Source: Pelagirhabdus alkalitolerans
Lineage (GTDB): Bacteria; Bacillota; Bacilli; Bacillales; Amphibacillaceae
Length of the DNA: 64,000 bases
Reading direction: 5' to 3'
Assembly: GCF_900096905.1 (NCBI RefSeq)
Contig: NZ_FMYI01000003.1
Coordinates: 62,001-126,000, forward strand
Shown: positions 51,675 through 59,554 of the stretch, one piece after another
Layout of the letters: each line of letters starts with the position of its first letter
Position numbering within the stretch: position 1 is the first letter of the stretch
Program-made: the position numbers and the translations under genes
The notes under the pieces: generated by a model
The model's input: the letters and a program-made list of their open reading frames with translations, nothing else
The model's database searches: none
What the model was told of the DNA's origin: nothing

Positions 51675-52712
51675 ATGTATTGCGAGAAAAGGACTAAACG
51701 TACGATTGGTTTTATCATGATTATCTTGGTTAGTTTTTTAGTAATAGGCTGTACACGCTCTCAATCAACAAATAGTGAAGATGATTCGAAAGTTAATGAT
51801 GAATCATACGAAACAAATGATGAACAAGAAGAGACAACCTCAAGAGAAATTTATTTATTAAGTGAAAGTGGATTGGTTGTCCCGCAAGTGATTGACATGC
51901 CTCAAGCACAATCGAATGAGGTAGCCTTACAAACGCTCCATTATTTGATTAAAGATGGACCAGTTACCGAGCAACTACCAAATGGGTTTGAAGCGGTTTT
52001 ACCAGCAGGAACTGAGGTTTTGGGGTTAAATTTAGAGGAAGACGGAACGCTTGTCATTGATTTGAATGAACACTTTATTGAATATGATGGTGATAAAGAA
52101 GAACAGCTTTTACAAGCTTTAACATATAGCCTTACACAATTCGATAATGTTGAACGCATTAAATTATGGGTGAATTCACAAGAGTTAACAGAAATGCCGA
52201 TTAATCAAACGTCACTTGTAGGTGGCTATTCAAGAGATCGTGGAATTAACCTTGTTCAAACAGATGGTATTGACTTGTTAGAGAGTGAATCGATGACGGT
52301 CTATTATCCAACAGACATCCATTCACAAATTGTTCATGTTCCCGTTACGAAGCGAGTTAATATGAGTGAAAAATCTTTAGATGAGGCGTTAGTTGAATCT
52401 TTATTGGAAGGGCCTGCTTATGATATTCCACTGCTTCATGTGTTTAATCCAAATGTAGAATTACTAGATGTTGATTTTTTAACAGATGGCGACATCGCTC
52501 TAACATTTAATGATGCGATTCTATCGGATTATGAGATGAACTTGATTGGTGATGAAGTGATGGAAACCCTTGTATTATCTCTCACTGAACAACCCCATAT
52601 ATCGTCTGTTTCCATTGTGGTGGATGGTGTCGATCAAGTCTTCAATCGACACGGCGTACCGTATGACCAACCTGTGACGCGCTCTGCTTTAAATGATAAG
52701 AATGCATCTTAA
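51675..52712 (+). CDS. gerM: Germination/sporulation lipoprotein GerM
   Basis: A 345-aa lipoprotein with a basic N-terminus, a hydrophobic segment (about 9-24) and the lipobox VIGC at about residue 26, then an acidic linker (32-55). Two GERMN domains follow (about 60-190 and 200-335), each a beta-alpha repeat; the ends read VNSQELTEMP and VVDGVDQVFN. In B. subtilis GerM supports engulfment and interacts with SpoIIQ across the two membranes. GAGGAGGATG precedes the ATG by 5-8 bases. It follows racE by 92 bases. Confidence 0.93.
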   Translation: MYCEKRTKRTIGFIMIILVSFLVIGCTRSQSTNSEDDSKVNDESYETNDEQEETTSREIYLLSESGLVVPQVIDMPQAQSNEVALQTLHYLIKDGPVTEQLPNGFEAVLPAGTEVLGLNLEEDGTLVIDLNEHFIEYDGDKEEQLLQALTYSLTQFDNVERIKLWVNSQELTEMPINQTSLVGGYSRDRGINLVQTDGIDLLESESMTVYYPTDIHSQIVHVPVTKRVNMSEKSLDEALVESLLEGPAYDIPLLHVFNPNVELLDVDFLTDGDIALTFNDAILSDYEMNLIGDEVMETLVLSLTEQPHISSVSIVVDGVDQVFNRHGVPYDQPVTRSALNDKNAS

Positions 52713-52737
52713 GCTGATTCTTCAGCTTCTTTTTTTT
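52711..52737 (+). terminator. Terminator after gerM
   Basis: AAGCTGA / TCAGCTT stem with a 4-base loop and eight T residues, starting in the gerM stop codon. Confidence 0.8.
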
Positions 52738-52841
52738 GAGGCGGATTTGTTTTGAATTTACAAAGAAATCGAATAGATCCATGTATAGGGGTCAAAATAT
52801 GTTAGGATAAAAAGGTATGTAGAATGAAGGAGGAACAAATA

Positions 52842-53591
52842 ATGAGAGCAAGTGAACGAGAACTGGATCAACTGAGATCCATTACAATTGATACGGAGTT
52901 TACTAAACACCCAGAAGGTTCTGTTTTAATCACAGTCGGTGATACAAAAGTTATCTGTAATGCAAGTATTGAAAATAGAGTCCCACCCTTTATGAGAAAT
53001 CAAGGTAAAGGGTGGATCACAGCAGAATATTCAATGCTACCACGTGCAACTGAATCAAGGAATATTAGAGAATCATCTAAAGGTAAAGTATCAGGTCGAA
53101 CGATGGAAATCCAACGCTTGATTGGTAGAGCCTTAAGATCGGTTGTTAATTTAGATCATTTAGGTGAGCGAACCATATGGGTGGATTGCGATGTGATCCA
53201 AGCAGATGGTGGTACGAGAACAGCATCGATTACTGGTGCATTTGTTGCGGTGACGTTAGCTGTTGGGAAATTAGTAAAAGATGGTGAGATTGACACATTC
53301 CCGATTACAGATTTTTTAAATGCTATATCAGTTGGCATCATGCCTGATGGAACGGCTGCACTAGATCTGGAGTATGTAGAAGATGCTGAAGCGAATGTGG
53401 ATATGAATGTCGTCATGACGGGTTCTGGTGAATTTGTTGAAATTCAAGGAACGGGTGAAGAAGCAACATTTACACCTGCACAACTTCAAGAAATGCTTAG
53501 TTTAGCTACAAAAGGATTACAAGACATTTTAGAATGTCAAAAAGAAGCGATCGGAGAATTCAATCAATATTTTGAAAGTTCGGAGGCTTAA
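52842..53591 (+). CDS. rph: Ribonuclease PH
   Basis: Phosphate-dependent 3'-5' exoribonuclease that trims tRNA precursors. The 249-aa protein has HPEGSVLITVGDTKVICNAS near residue 21, GWITAEYSMLPRAT near 55, GRTMEIQRLIGRALR near 85 and the phosphate-binding DGGTRTASITGAF near 120; MTGSGEFVEIQGTGEEA lies near 195. ATG 52842 has AAGGAGGA 8 bases upstream; an in-frame start six codons earlier overlaps that site. ysnA follows 2 bases after the stop. Confidence 0.96.
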   Translation: MRASERELDQLRSITIDTEFTKHPEGSVLITVGDTKVICNASIENRVPPFMRNQGKGWITAEYSMLPRATESRNIRESSKGKVSGRTMEIQRLIGRALRSVVNLDHLGERTIWVDCDVIQADGGTRTASITGAFVAVTLAVGKLVKDGEIDTFPITDFLNAISVGIMPDGTAALDLEYVEDAEANVDMNVVMTGSGEFVEIQGTGEEATFTPAQLQEMLSLATKGLQDILECQKEAIGEFNQYFESSEA

Positions 53592-53593
53592 GT

Positions 53594-54181
53594 ATGAAAA
53601 AAATACTCATTGCTACTCAAAACAGGGGTAAAGTAAATGATTTTAAAACACTTTTTGAACCGAAACAAATTGCTGTCTGGTCGCTACTTGATATAGACGA
53701 CATTGAAGATGTTGAAGAAACGGGCACAACATTTGCAGAAAATGCGACGCTAAAAGCTGAAACGATTGCTAATCGATTAAACATGCCAGTATTAGCGGAT
53801 GATTCTGGATTAGAAGTCGATGCACTAAACAAAGAACCCGGTGTTTATTCAGCACGTTATGCGGGAACAGAAAAAAATGACCAAAAAAACTTAGAAAAAG
53901 TGCTTGATAATTTAAAAGGCGTTTCAGATCCTAATCGAACAGCACGATTTGTCTGTGCACTTGCTTTAGCAAAGCCTAATGAAGAAACGATTATCGAGTA
54001 TGGCTATTGTGAAGGTGAGATCACAAAAGTTCCACAAGGTGATCAAGGATTTGGTTATGATCCAATCTTTAAACCTAAAGGCTACACAAAAACCATGGGT
54101 GAATTACCGATTGAAGAAAAAAACAAGATCAGTCATCGAAGGCAAGCATTACAACATTTAGCTGAAACATTAGAACTTTAA
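53594..54181 (+). CDS. ysnA: Non-canonical purine NTP pyrophosphatase (RdgB/HAM1)
   Basis: Hydrolyses ITP, dITP and XTP, keeping damaged purines out of nucleic acids. The 195-aa protein has the substrate motif ATQNRGKVNDF near residue 7, the catalytic LADDSGLEVDAL near 67, GVYSARYAG near 82, and GDQGFGYDPIF near 150. The ribosome site GGAGG lies within the end of rph, 8 bases before the ATG. rph-ysnA-ysnB is a conserved operon. Confidence 0.95.
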   Translation: MKKILIATQNRGKVNDFKTLFEPKQIAVWSLLDIDDIEDVEETGTTFAENATLKAETIANRLNMPVLADDSGLEVDALNKEPGVYSARYAGTEKNDQKNLEKVLDNLKGVSDPNRTARFVCALALAKPNEETIIEYGYCEGEITKVPQGDQGFGYDPIFKPKGYTKTMGELPIEEKNKISHRRQALQHLAETLEL

Positions 54182-54198
54182 TAGAAAGTAGGGTTAAA

Positions 54199-54717
54199 AT
54201 GCCACGCGTTCTCATCGTAAGTGACAGTCATGGAATGACAAAAGAATTAGAAATGATAAAAACGGAACACACTGACCAGGTTGATCACATGATTCATTGC
54301 GGCGATTCAGAATTGCCTTACGCGGATGAACCAATTCAAGGTTTCAGTCGGGTCGCTGGCAATTGTGATTATGACCCAGACTATCCAGACGACTTAACCG
54401 TTGATGTTAATGATTTACGCTTCTTCGTGGCGCATGGACATATGCATCACGTGAAAATGACACTCGATCCCATTACATACCGGGCAAGTGAGGATAATGC
54501 TCAAATAGTTTGCCATGGTCACTCTCATTTTGCGCAAGCTACAGAAATAGGTGATCAACTGGTGATTAATCCTGGTAGTATCCGTATGCCAAGAGGAAGA
54601 CGCGAAGAAACATATGCTATTTTAGAATGGGATGATGATAAAAACGCAACCGTACGCTTTTATCGTTTGAATGGAGATGAAGTTAAAGACTTAGCTAGAG
54701 ACTTGAAATTAAGGTAA
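54199..54717 (+). CDS. ysnB: YfcE/MJ0936-type metallophosphoesterase YsnB
   Basis: A 172-aa calcineurin-like phosphodiesterase. The two-metal ligands are seen as SDSHG near residue 8, HCGDSE near 33, GNCD near 52, HGHMHHV near 75 and CHGHSHFAQ near 102. The length is that of B. subtilis YsnB (171). The physiological substrate is unknown. It is the last gene of the rph unit and is followed by a long perfect hairpin. Confidence 0.93.
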   Translation: MPRVLIVSDSHGMTKELEMIKTEHTDQVDHMIHCGDSELPYADEPIQGFSRVAGNCDYDPDYPDDLTVDVNDLRFFVAHGHMHHVKMTLDPITYRASEDNAQIVCHGHSHFAQATEIGDQLVINPGSIRMPRGRREETYAILEWDDDKNATVRFYRLNGDEVKDLARDLKLR

Positions 54718-54743
54718 AAAAGTGACACACTTTTTTACCTTAA
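54709..54743 (+). terminator. Terminator after ysnB
   Basis: A perfect 16-bp stem TTAAGGTAAAAAAGTG / CACTTTTTTACCTTAA with loop ACA. The T tract lies inside the right arm. It overlaps the ysnB stop. Confidence 0.75.
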
Positions 54744-54784
54744 TTCCTTAAATGCTGTGCATGTATCAATATGTTGAAAAAGTA

Positions 54785-54813
54785 TTGACAAAGATTCCCC
54801 AACTCGATATAAT
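54785..54813 (+). promoter_or_regulatory. Consensus sigma-A promoter of the tRNA operon
   Basis: TTGACA, 17 bases, TATAAT: a perfect consensus promoter, 43 bases before tRNA-Gly, as usual for stable RNA genes. Confidence 0.92.
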
Positions 54814-54856
54814 GATCCTTGTCTGTTACATAAGTAATTTCAAATCACACGACATT

Positions 54857-54930
54857 GCGGGTGTAGTTTAGTGGTAAAACCTCAGCCTTCCAAGCTGATG
54901 ACGAGGGTTCGATTCCCTTCACCCGCTCCA
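54857..54930 (+). tRNA. tRNA-Gly (anticodon TCC)
   Basis: A complete cloverleaf: acceptor GCGGGTG/CACCCGC, D arm with AGTGGTA, anticodon stem TCAGC/GCTGA around loop CTTCCAA, and T loop TTCGATT. The CCA end is encoded. It is the first gene of a two-tRNA operon. Confidence 0.96.
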
Positions 54931-54934
54931 TTTT

Positions 54935-55008
54935 GTCCCAGTAGCTCAGCTGGATAGAGCAACGGCCTTCTAAGCCGTAGGTCGCAGGTTCGAATCCTGC
55001 CTGGGACG
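54935..55008 (+). tRNA. tRNA-Arg (anticodon TCT)
   Basis: Acceptor GTCCCAG/CTGGGAC, anticodon stem ACGGC/GCCGT around loop CTTCTAA, T arm GCAGG-TTCGAAT-CCTGC. The discriminator is G and the CCA end is not encoded, unlike the tRNA-Gly just upstream. Both are in one transcript, separated by four bases. Confidence 0.95.
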
Positions 55009-55039
55009 CTTCTTAGTTCATATAAGTTGGTTTTAATGA

Positions 55040-55077
55040 CTAGATTCCTTTACAATACAAGGTTTCTAGCTTTTTTT
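55040..55077 (+). terminator. Terminator of the tRNA operon
   Basis: CTAGATTCCTT pairs with AAGGTTTCTAG apart from a 2 x 2 internal T-T loop, followed by C and seven T residues. Confidence 0.75.
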
Positions 55078-55083
55078 ATTTTA

Positions 55084-55215
55084 TTAGTTAAAATATTGAT
55101 AAAGTAAGTTGGCAATGATAATGATTAATGCGATCGTGATCATACATCCTGGTTTACCAACAAAAGTTCGATCAAAGTAATCGGGGTTATTTGCTCCAGG
55201 TCTATCATTTCTCAA
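55084..55215 (-). CDS. Small single-pass membrane protein (43 aa)
   Basis: A 43-codon gene with a TTG start 6-7 bases after a strong AGGAGGTG site. The protein has a polar N-terminal half (LRNDRPGANNPDYFDRTFVG) and one membrane helix (about 25-38, ITIALIIIIANLL). It begins at the tRNA operon terminator on the opposite strand. An extended -10-like TGGTACAAT is found upstream on the minus strand. I do not recognise a family. The ribosome site and the amphipathic layout make it a likely real gene. Confidence 0.6.
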   Translation of the reverse strand: MRNDRPGANNPDYFDRTFVGKPGCMITIALIIIIANLLYQYFN

Positions 55216-55385
55216 ACCAGACACCTCCTCTTAAGTCAATTGTACCATTTATTGGATATTGAATGAATGGATAACAGTAAAATTCATTGAATTCTTTGAT
55301 CCTTATTCATAGAAGAATAAAACAGGATCTAACGTATAATTGTCGAATGTATTTAATAGAAAAGTTAAAGGAGGAATGAATCGTC

Positions 55386-55826
55386 ATGATCAATCGAATT
55401 AATTTGATTACGTTAGGTGTGAAAGACATTGGAAAATCACTTCAATTTTATCGTGATATTGGATTTGAAGCTTCTGTAATAGGAGATGAGGAAAAGCCAG
55501 TCATTGTATTCTTTAAAAACGAGGGCTCAAAACTTGAATTGTTTCCAATTGACGAACTAGCAAAAGATATCGATGAAGAAAATCCTCCCGTCTTGTCTAC
55601 AGGTGGCTTTTCAGGCGTTACACTTGCTTATAATGCCAAGTCTGAATCAGAAGTCGATCATATATTTGAATCAGTAAAAACAATAGGCGCTACAGTTGTG
55701 AAGGAGCCTAAAACGACATCATGGGGAGGTTATGGTGGATATTTCCTTGACCCGGACGGTTATTACTGGGAAGTCGCATATGGATCAGATTGGGCCTTTG
55801 ATGATAATAATATGTTAATTATTTAA
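55386..55826 (+). CDS. VOC (glyoxalase/dioxygenase superfamily) protein
   Basis: A 146-aa protein of the vicinal oxygen chelate fold, made of two beta-alpha-beta3 modules: INLITLGVKDIGKSLQFYRDIGFEA at the N-terminus and GGYGGYFLDPDGYYWEVAYG near residue 115. Members include glyoxalase I and antibiotic-binding proteins; the substrate cannot be inferred here. The first-module metal ligand is not a clear histidine (NLITL), so catalysis is uncertain. AAAGGAGG stands about 10 bases before the ATG, and a TATAAT box (55335-55340) lies upstream. Confidence 0.85.
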   Translation: MINRINLITLGVKDIGKSLQFYRDIGFEASVIGDEEKPVIVFFKNEGSKLELFPIDELAKDIDEENPPVLSTGGFSGVTLAYNAKSESEVDHIFESVKTIGATVVKEPKTTSWGGYGGYFLDPDGYYWEVAYGSDWAFDDNNMLII

Positions 55827-55846
55827 TCAAACTAATTCATAAAAGA

Positions 55847-55886
55847 AAAGTGATGATGATCATTTTATCGATCAGCATCACTTTCT
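55847..55886. terminator. Hairpin between VOC and Mrr-type genes
   Basis: AAAGTGATGATGATC and GATCAGCATCACTTT pair with one mismatch around an 8-base loop, between convergent genes. Confidence 0.55.
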
Positions 55887-55908
55887 CTGAAATTAAAGAT
55901 ATTGAGCA

Positions 55909-56574
55909 TTATGCATATTTGGTTTTCTGCAACTCTTTTTCTCTCCAAGTTTCAATTTTGTTTTTGACCCATTCTCTGTCGTGTGTTTTGATGCGCCATT
56001 GATCGGCTTGCTTTAAGGCATCTTTAGAGTATGTAGAAGTGGTAATAAATCTAGCTAAGACACAGCCATGGTTTTGTTTCGAGGAGTTTAGCTCTCTAAT
56101 TTCTTTTACGGTAATGTTATTACCAGAATTCTGATAGTGTTTAACTTGTACAGCTTCATAATCGTTATGATAGCGTTGGTAAATCAGAAGATCCACGCCG
56201 CCATCAGCACCTTTTCCTGTTTCTTTAGGTTTATAGCCTTTTGCTTTATAATATAAATAACATAAGCGTTCAAATTCTGCTCCTGACATTTTATCCAAGG
56301 GCATTTTCATAATCTCATAATCGGATGATAGTCTAGTTGTAGGCACTGCTACATTCGCTTTATTTGTGGATTTTTTTCTTTTCTTTTTATTCGAACGTTT
56401 AGTTTGTTTTTGATCGAACATTGAATGGGCTATTTGCGCGAGTAGATTAGGGATGATGAGTATAACAATTATGGCATATATGTTGGCGCCATTCGTTAAT
56501 ACAAAGTATAGTGCAATAAACATAACTGACATTCTAGATAGCTCTATAATTGATTTTCGCCGCTTTTTGTTCAT
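55909..56574 (-). CDS. Membrane-anchored Mrr-type restriction endonuclease-like protein
   Basis: A 221-aa protein with two membrane helices near the N-terminus (about 15-30 and 32-48), a lysine-rich linker (55-72) and a C-terminal Mrr catalytic domain of the PD-(D/E)xK type. The nuclease motifs are intact: a glutamate in AEFERL (E102), the GADGGVD turn with D128, and QVK with K145. ATG 56574 follows GAAGGGA by about 5 bases; an open frame 21 codons longer lacks a site. No methyltransferase or specificity gene is adjacent. It may defend against modified or foreign DNA at the membrane; this is inference. Confidence 0.8.
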   Translation of the reverse strand: MNKKRRKSIIELSRMSVMFIALYFVLTNGANIYAIIVILIIPNLLAQIAHSMFDQKQTKRSNKKKRKKSTNKANVAVPTTRLSSDYEIMKMPLDKMSGAEFERLCYLYYKAKGYKPKETGKGADGGVDLLIYQRYHNDYEAVQVKHYQNSGNNITVKEIRELNSSKQNHGCVLARFITTSTYSKDALKQADQWRIKTHDREWVKNKIETWREKELQKTKYA

Positions 56575-56811
56575 TTTGTCCCTTCTTTCTATGAATGAAT
56601 TTATTAAAAATGTGTCAAAGTTGTTTTCTGAGTGCAATTAACCATGTATATAGATGTCTTTAATCATTACCTTATTATAGATAACAAGAAAATTCCATCT
56701 CATTTTTAGAAAAATATGAACTGCTGTGATAATTTCAAAGAATGTAAATAAATAGTTGTATCGAGCAAACAGGAATTCGAGTTGTTTAAGACGAATAAAG
56801 GTGGGGAATAA

Positions 56812-56853
56812 ATGATAAAAAGACATCACAACAAAAGAATGAAAGGAGGTTAA
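56812..56853 (+). CDS. Possible 13-aa upstream reading frame before ysoA
   Basis: ATG 56812, 5 bases after AGGTGGGG, opens a 13-codon frame (MIKRHHNKRMKGG) whose last codons are the ysoA ribosome site AAAGGAGG and whose stop lies 3 bases before the ysoA ATG. It may be translated and influence ysoA by coupling. The peptide itself has no recognisable character. The rest of 56638-56811 is A/T rich and I see nothing in it. Confidence 0.3.
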   Translation: MIKRHHNKRMKGG

Positions 56854-56856
56854 AGA

Positions 56857-57843
56857 ATGGACAAAAAACAAGACAAAATTGTTTTATTCCCAAAGCAAAA
56901 AGAAAAATTGGAATACCAAGCCTTTTCAGCTTTACAAAACAAACGATATAAAGAGGCGCTTGGCTATTTTGATCAACTAATGGATTACGGTATTCATGAT
57001 CAAGATATCGTGGTTGGGAAATTAACTTGCTATGTCGAGCTTGGACGAGAACGTGATGCGATGGCGATGTGTGAAGATCTAATTGACCGAGAAGATTCAG
57101 ATTATTATACATACATAAATATTTATGCGACGCTATTATTTCAATTTCATAAACATAAAGAAGTAAAGGACTTACTAGAAGAAGCTTTGTCACACCAAGA
57201 CATTCCAAAATCTTTACATAATCAATTGTTGAAATTAAAAGAAGTGAATGAGTCTTTAGTTAACGAGCAAGTTGAACAAGAAACAGTCATGACACACGAA
57301 AAGATTAAGGAAGCTGTAAATAATGAAGATACAATGGCTCAGTGGCATTTAGTCAATCATTTGCAACGTGCAGATTTATCACCACATGCATCCTTGTTAG
57401 AAAGCATGTTAGTTGACGGTCGCGTGCATCCAGTTGTTAAGACAGTGATCGTCGGTCTTTTTCAAGCAGAATCCATAGACCGAGATGTTGAAGTGTCTAA
57501 ATTTAATCAAACGATCGTTATTAATCCTGTTTCACATCCGTTTATGAACGATCATCCGTTTAGACATCAACTTAAGAAAATGTTGGAAGCCCTTGAGCAA
57601 GAAGACCCGACATTGTACCGATTTAGTAATCAATTGATCGATCGGTATTTTTATGTCAATTACCCCATTGTGCCACCTGAAGACGAGCTAAAATCAATGC
57701 GAGATGCTGTTCTTGCAATTGTTTCTCAATCATTGGGTACAGACCTGTCTAAATTTGATGTCGAAAATTCAGAAGAAGTCATTGAAAAAATGGAGATGAT
57801 TTTAGAAGCAGAACACATCTATTTTTCAATTTTGGAAGAATAA
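56857..57843 (+). CDS. ysoA: Tetratricopeptide repeat protein YsoA
   Basis: A 328-aa soluble protein. The first half carries TPR-like helical pairs (about 18-50, 52-85, 88-125; for example FSALQNKRYKEALGYFDQLMD), while the second half (about 150-328) is helical without clear repeats. It matches B. subtilis YsoA (341 aa) in position, directly upstream of tig. TPR repeats suggest a scaffold or adaptor role; no partner is known. AAAGGAGG lies 7 bases before the ATG. Confidence 0.85.
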   Translation: MDKKQDKIVLFPKQKEKLEYQAFSALQNKRYKEALGYFDQLMDYGIHDQDIVVGKLTCYVELGRERDAMAMCEDLIDREDSDYYTYINIYATLLFQFHKHKEVKDLLEEALSHQDIPKSLHNQLLKLKEVNESLVNEQVEQETVMTHEKIKEAVNNEDTMAQWHLVNHLQRADLSPHASLLESMLVDGRVHPVVKTVIVGLFQAESIDRDVEVSKFNQTIVINPVSHPFMNDHPFRHQLKKMLEALEQEDPTLYRFSNQLIDRYFYVNYPIVPPEDELKSMRDAVLAIVSQSLGTDLSKFDVENSEEVIEKMEMILEAEHIYFSILEE

Positions 57844-57872
57844 CTGAAATTTTTAGTTTCTAATTGTACATG

Positions 57873-57900
57873 TTGAAAGCATACATGTTTGTGTTATAAT
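57873..57900 (+). promoter_or_regulatory. Sigma-A promoter for tig
   Basis: TTGAAA and TATAAT are spaced by 16 bases, and TGT before TATAAT adds an extended -10. It leaves a leader of about 90 bases before tig, with no RNA element that I recognise. Confidence 0.8.
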
Positions 57901-57999
57901 GTAATGGTTGTAATTTGCGTTCGGAATTGTATTATAGGTTATTGATCATGAAAGAACGACAAATCGAGATTACTATTTAAATTGATGGAGGGAAAATAA

Positions 58000-59286
58000 A
58001 TGACAGCAACATGGGAAAAGAAAGAAGGCAATCAAGGGACATTAACTGTAGAAGTCTCAGCGGAACAGTTTAATGAAGCGCTTGACCAAGCATTTAAAAA
58101 AGTAGTGAAAGATGTTCAATTACCAGGTTTCCGTAAAGGACGTATTCCACGTGGAATGTTCGAACAACGTTTTGGTGTTGAATCACTTTATCAAGATGCA
58201 GTGGACATCATTTTACCAGAAGCATATGCAAATGCTGTTGATGAAGCAGGTATTTCACCAGTTGATCAACCAGAAATTGATGTGACACAAATCGAAAAGA
58301 ACCAGCCATTTATATTCACAGCTAACGTAACGGTTAAGCCTGAAGTTAAACTAGGTGACTATAAAGGATTAGAAGTAGAAGAAGAAGATGTAACCGTGAC
58401 AGATGAAGATGTTGAGAAAGAGCTTGAGAATCAACGTCAAAATCTAGCTGAACTTGTGGTAAAAGAAGAAGGAACTGTTGAAGATGGTGACACAGTTGTG
58501 ATGGACTTTGAAGGTTTCGTTGATGGCGAAGCATTTGAAGGCGGCGCTGCTGAAAATCATTCATTAGAAATTGGTTCTGGCTCATTCATTCCAGGATTTG
58601 AAGAACAATTAATTGGTAAAACAGCTGGGGACAACACAGAAGTAACCGTTACATTCCCAGAAGAATATCACGCTGAAAACCTTGCAGGTAAAGAAGCAAC
58701 GTTTAAAGTAACCATTCATGAAATCAAAGGCAAAGAACTTCCTGAGATGGACGATGAGTTTGCTAAAGATGTTGATGAAGAAGTTGAGACTTTAGACGAA
58801 TTGAAAGAGAAAACGAAAAAGCGTCTAGAAGACCAAAAACAATCAGATGCTGAGAACACAAAACGTGAAGCACTTATCACGCAAGCTGCTGACAACGCTG
58901 AAATCGATGTGCCTGAAGCAATGATTGATACAGAGCTTGATCGTATGCTACAAGAATTTGAACAACGCTTGCAACAACAAGGTATGACACTTGATATGTA
59001 CTTCCAGTTCTCTGGACAAGATAAAGATCAATTGAAAGAACAAATGAAAGAAGATGCTGGAAAGCGTGTTCGTACAAACCTTGTTCTTGAAGCGATCTCA
59101 GAAGCTGAAGAATTAGAAGTAACAGATGAAGATGTTAATCAAGAACTGTCATCAATGGCAGAAATGTATCAATTAGAAGTTGATCAATTGAAGCAAATGC
59201 TAGGTGGCAACACGGATGCGATCAAAGATGATCTTAAATTCAAAAAAGCGATTGATTTCTTAGCAGAAAACAGCAAAACAAAATAA
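58000..59286 (+). CDS. tig: Trigger factor
   Basis: Ribosome-bound chaperone and peptidyl-prolyl isomerase. The 428-aa protein has the ribosome-binding domain (1-145) with the signature GFRKGRIPRGMFE near residue 43, the FKBP-type PPIase domain (about 150-245; VMDFEGFVDGEAFEGG and GSFIPGFEEQLIG) and the helical chaperone domain (about 250-428). The B. subtilis protein has 424 residues. GGAGGG lies 7 bases before the ATG. It precedes clpX, as in most Bacillota. Confidence 0.97.
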   Translation: MTATWEKKEGNQGTLTVEVSAEQFNEALDQAFKKVVKDVQLPGFRKGRIPRGMFEQRFGVESLYQDAVDIILPEAYANAVDEAGISPVDQPEIDVTQIEKNQPFIFTANVTVKPEVKLGDYKGLEVEEEDVTVTDEDVEKELENQRQNLAELVVKEEGTVEDGDTVVMDFEGFVDGEAFEGGAAENHSLEIGSGSFIPGFEEQLIGKTAGDNTEVTVTFPEEYHAENLAGKEATFKVTIHEIKGKELPEMDDEFAKDVDEEVETLDELKEKTKKRLEDQKQSDAENTKREALITQAADNAEIDVPEAMIDTELDRMLQEFEQRLQQQGMTLDMYFQFSGQDKDQLKEQMKEDAGKRVRTNLVLEAISEAEELEVTDEDVNQELSSMAEMYQLEVDQLKQMLGGNTDAIKDDLKFKKAIDFLAENSKTK

Positions 59287-59297
59287 ATCAAGAGTTA

Positions 59298-59328
59298 AAA
59301 ACAAGGCGGGTTTGACTCGCCTTGTTTT
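59298..59328 (+). terminator. Terminator after tig
   Basis: AAAACAAGGCG / CGCCTTGTTTT stem of 11 bp, with the four T residues forming part of the arm. Confidence 0.7.
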
Positions 59329-59419
59329 CTAACATACAACCGGTATACATACATAAATTAAAACTCGTTTAACTTTGTTGCCCTTTGGACAGACTAACAG
59401 TCATATAAAGAGCTTTTAT

Positions 59420-59448
59420 TTTAAATCCAGTACATTATTTGATATGAT
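59420..59448 (+). promoter_or_regulatory. Promoter candidate for clpX
   Basis: TTTAAA and TATGAT are separated by 17 bases, about 107 bases upstream of clpX. The match is moderate. Confidence 0.45.
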
Positions 59449-59554
59449 GAGTAAGTAGTAAGAGGTATTCATTGCGTTTAAGCGTTTTAATGTGTTATTT
59501 TTTAAAAAGTGTTGAGTTCGAAAGGGTTATATTAGTTACAGAGAGGTGAATATC

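Noticed and set aside
54857..55385. Possible integrative element attached to the tRNA genes
   Set aside because: No integrase and no direct repeat of a tRNA 3' end were seen nearby.
56786..57208. A 140-codon minus-strand open frame across the start of ysoA
   Set aside because: It covers the ysoA ribosome site and N-terminus on the other strand, and its residue composition is typical of a shadow frame.
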